From contig CBDCZQ010000003.1 in NCBI GenBank assembly GCA_965224575.1, forward strand, positions 299,812 through 363,811: a stretch of DNA of 64,000 nt, written 5' to 3'. The position numbers and the translations under genes are program-made. Under the pieces are notes generated by a model. It worked only from the letters and a program-made list of their open reading frames with translations, was not told the DNA's origin and did not search any database. Of the stretch, positions 63,867-64,000 are shown one piece after another (positions within the stretch are counted from its first letter, which is position 1; every line of letters starts with the position of its first letter). Source of the stretch: QPIN01 sp965224575. Its GTDB lineage: Bacteria > Pseudomonadota > Gammaproteobacteria > Methylococcales > Methylomonadaceae.

Positions 63867-64000
63867 TCAAAAATTATCAGGATGGATAAGTTTAACATGA
63901 GGGAAATAGGTTTTATACTTTGCTGAATCTCTTGTAATTAAATCTAAATTTGAAACAGACGCATGTGCCCCTATAAAGAAATCTGGCAATGGTGAATTTT
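63867..64000 (-). CDS. VapC-type PIN-domain toxin, C-terminal part (runs off the window)
   Basis: The last 43 codons of a PIN-domain ribonuclease, reading LPDFFIGAHASVSNLDLITR then DSAKYKTYFPHVKLIHPDNF and stop. The D in LPDFFIGAHA and the TRD block are two of the conserved acidic sites. The rest of the toxin and any antitoxin lie beyond 64000. Toxin-antitoxin genes are common integron cassettes, and an attC site follows at 63413-63508. Confidence 0.85.
   Translation of the reverse strand, partial: NSPLPDFFIGAHASVSNLDLITRDSAKYKTYFPHVKLIHPDNF

Noticed and set aside
1..64000. CRISPR arrays, tRNA or rRNA genes
   Set aside because: No regularly spaced direct repeats, no cloverleaf-like or rRNA-like sequence was noticed on either strand; a covariance search would settle small RNAs.

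Overview
The window looks like a chromosomal segment of a low-GC gammaproteobacterium that uses tetrahydromethanopterin (H4MPT)-linked C1 metabolism, most likely a type I methanotroph of the Methylococcales or a close methylotrophic relative. Support comes from a complete formyltransferase/hydrolase operon (fhcBADC), a formaldehyde-activating-enzyme paralogue, the petABC-sspAB block, the ftsY-ftsE-ftsX-rpoH order and a VPLPA-CTERM surface protein. No methane monooxygenase or methanol dehydrogenase lies in the window, so methanotrophy is inferred.

Layout. 1-6.4 kb: rpoH behind a CIRCE-like operator, ftsX, ftsE, and a single frame that fuses a heme A synthase-like membrane protein (CtaA) to the SRP receptor FtsY, followed by SCO-like, SURF1 and DUF2909 genes left over from a cytochrome oxidase cluster. 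6.4-17.3 kb: periplasmic-type DNA ligase, bc1 complex, sspAB, a sorted surface protein, small housekeeping genes, a wyosine-type radical SAM protein, a Fae paralogue and a GspE/PilB ATPase. 17.4-25.7 kb: SulP transporter, fhc operon, cold-shock protein and an RRM protein. 25.8-39.5 kb: matrixin protease with a secreted partner, a peptide ABC transporter split by an oxygen-sensor/diguanylate-cyclase pair and reverse-transcriptase debris, fabI, and a TetR-cupin unit with visible operators.

40-50.2 kb: GH46 chitosanase, SemiSWEET, then a long minus-strand cluster. It runs iorA, iorB, an AmrS-like radical SAM enzyme, a PLP enzyme, a desaturase, three tandem tiny one-helix proteins that all end in a lipobox-like Cys plus 7-8 residues, an Lgt paralogue and a left-handed beta-helix protein. 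The three tiny genes (one of only 59 codons) next to a dedicated Lgt suggest a short lipopeptide or lipid-modification system. I know of no described system with this composition, and it is my best candidate for something new.

50.2-64 kb: a 156-bp MITE, a decayed IS5 element, an IS200-type element, a broken secreted-protein gene, then an orphan rnfB and a very large pyruvate:ferredoxin oxidoreductase-like gene. From 59.3 kb the DNA is mobile: a complete IS1 element, a frameshifted nuclease-like gene, three almost identical 286-bp elements (one splitting an IS4-family transposase), an IS30 remnant, and an integron attC site behind a VapC toxin gene that runs off the window.

Repeats: a two-hairpin REP/BIME family, about 85 bp and carrying GTAGGTTGGGCTAACGG-type ends, occurs six times (one of these a half unit). 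A different REP-like hairpin lies at 12.3 kb and a 160-bp inverted-repeat element at 12.8 kb. I saw no tRNA, rRNA or CRISPR array.
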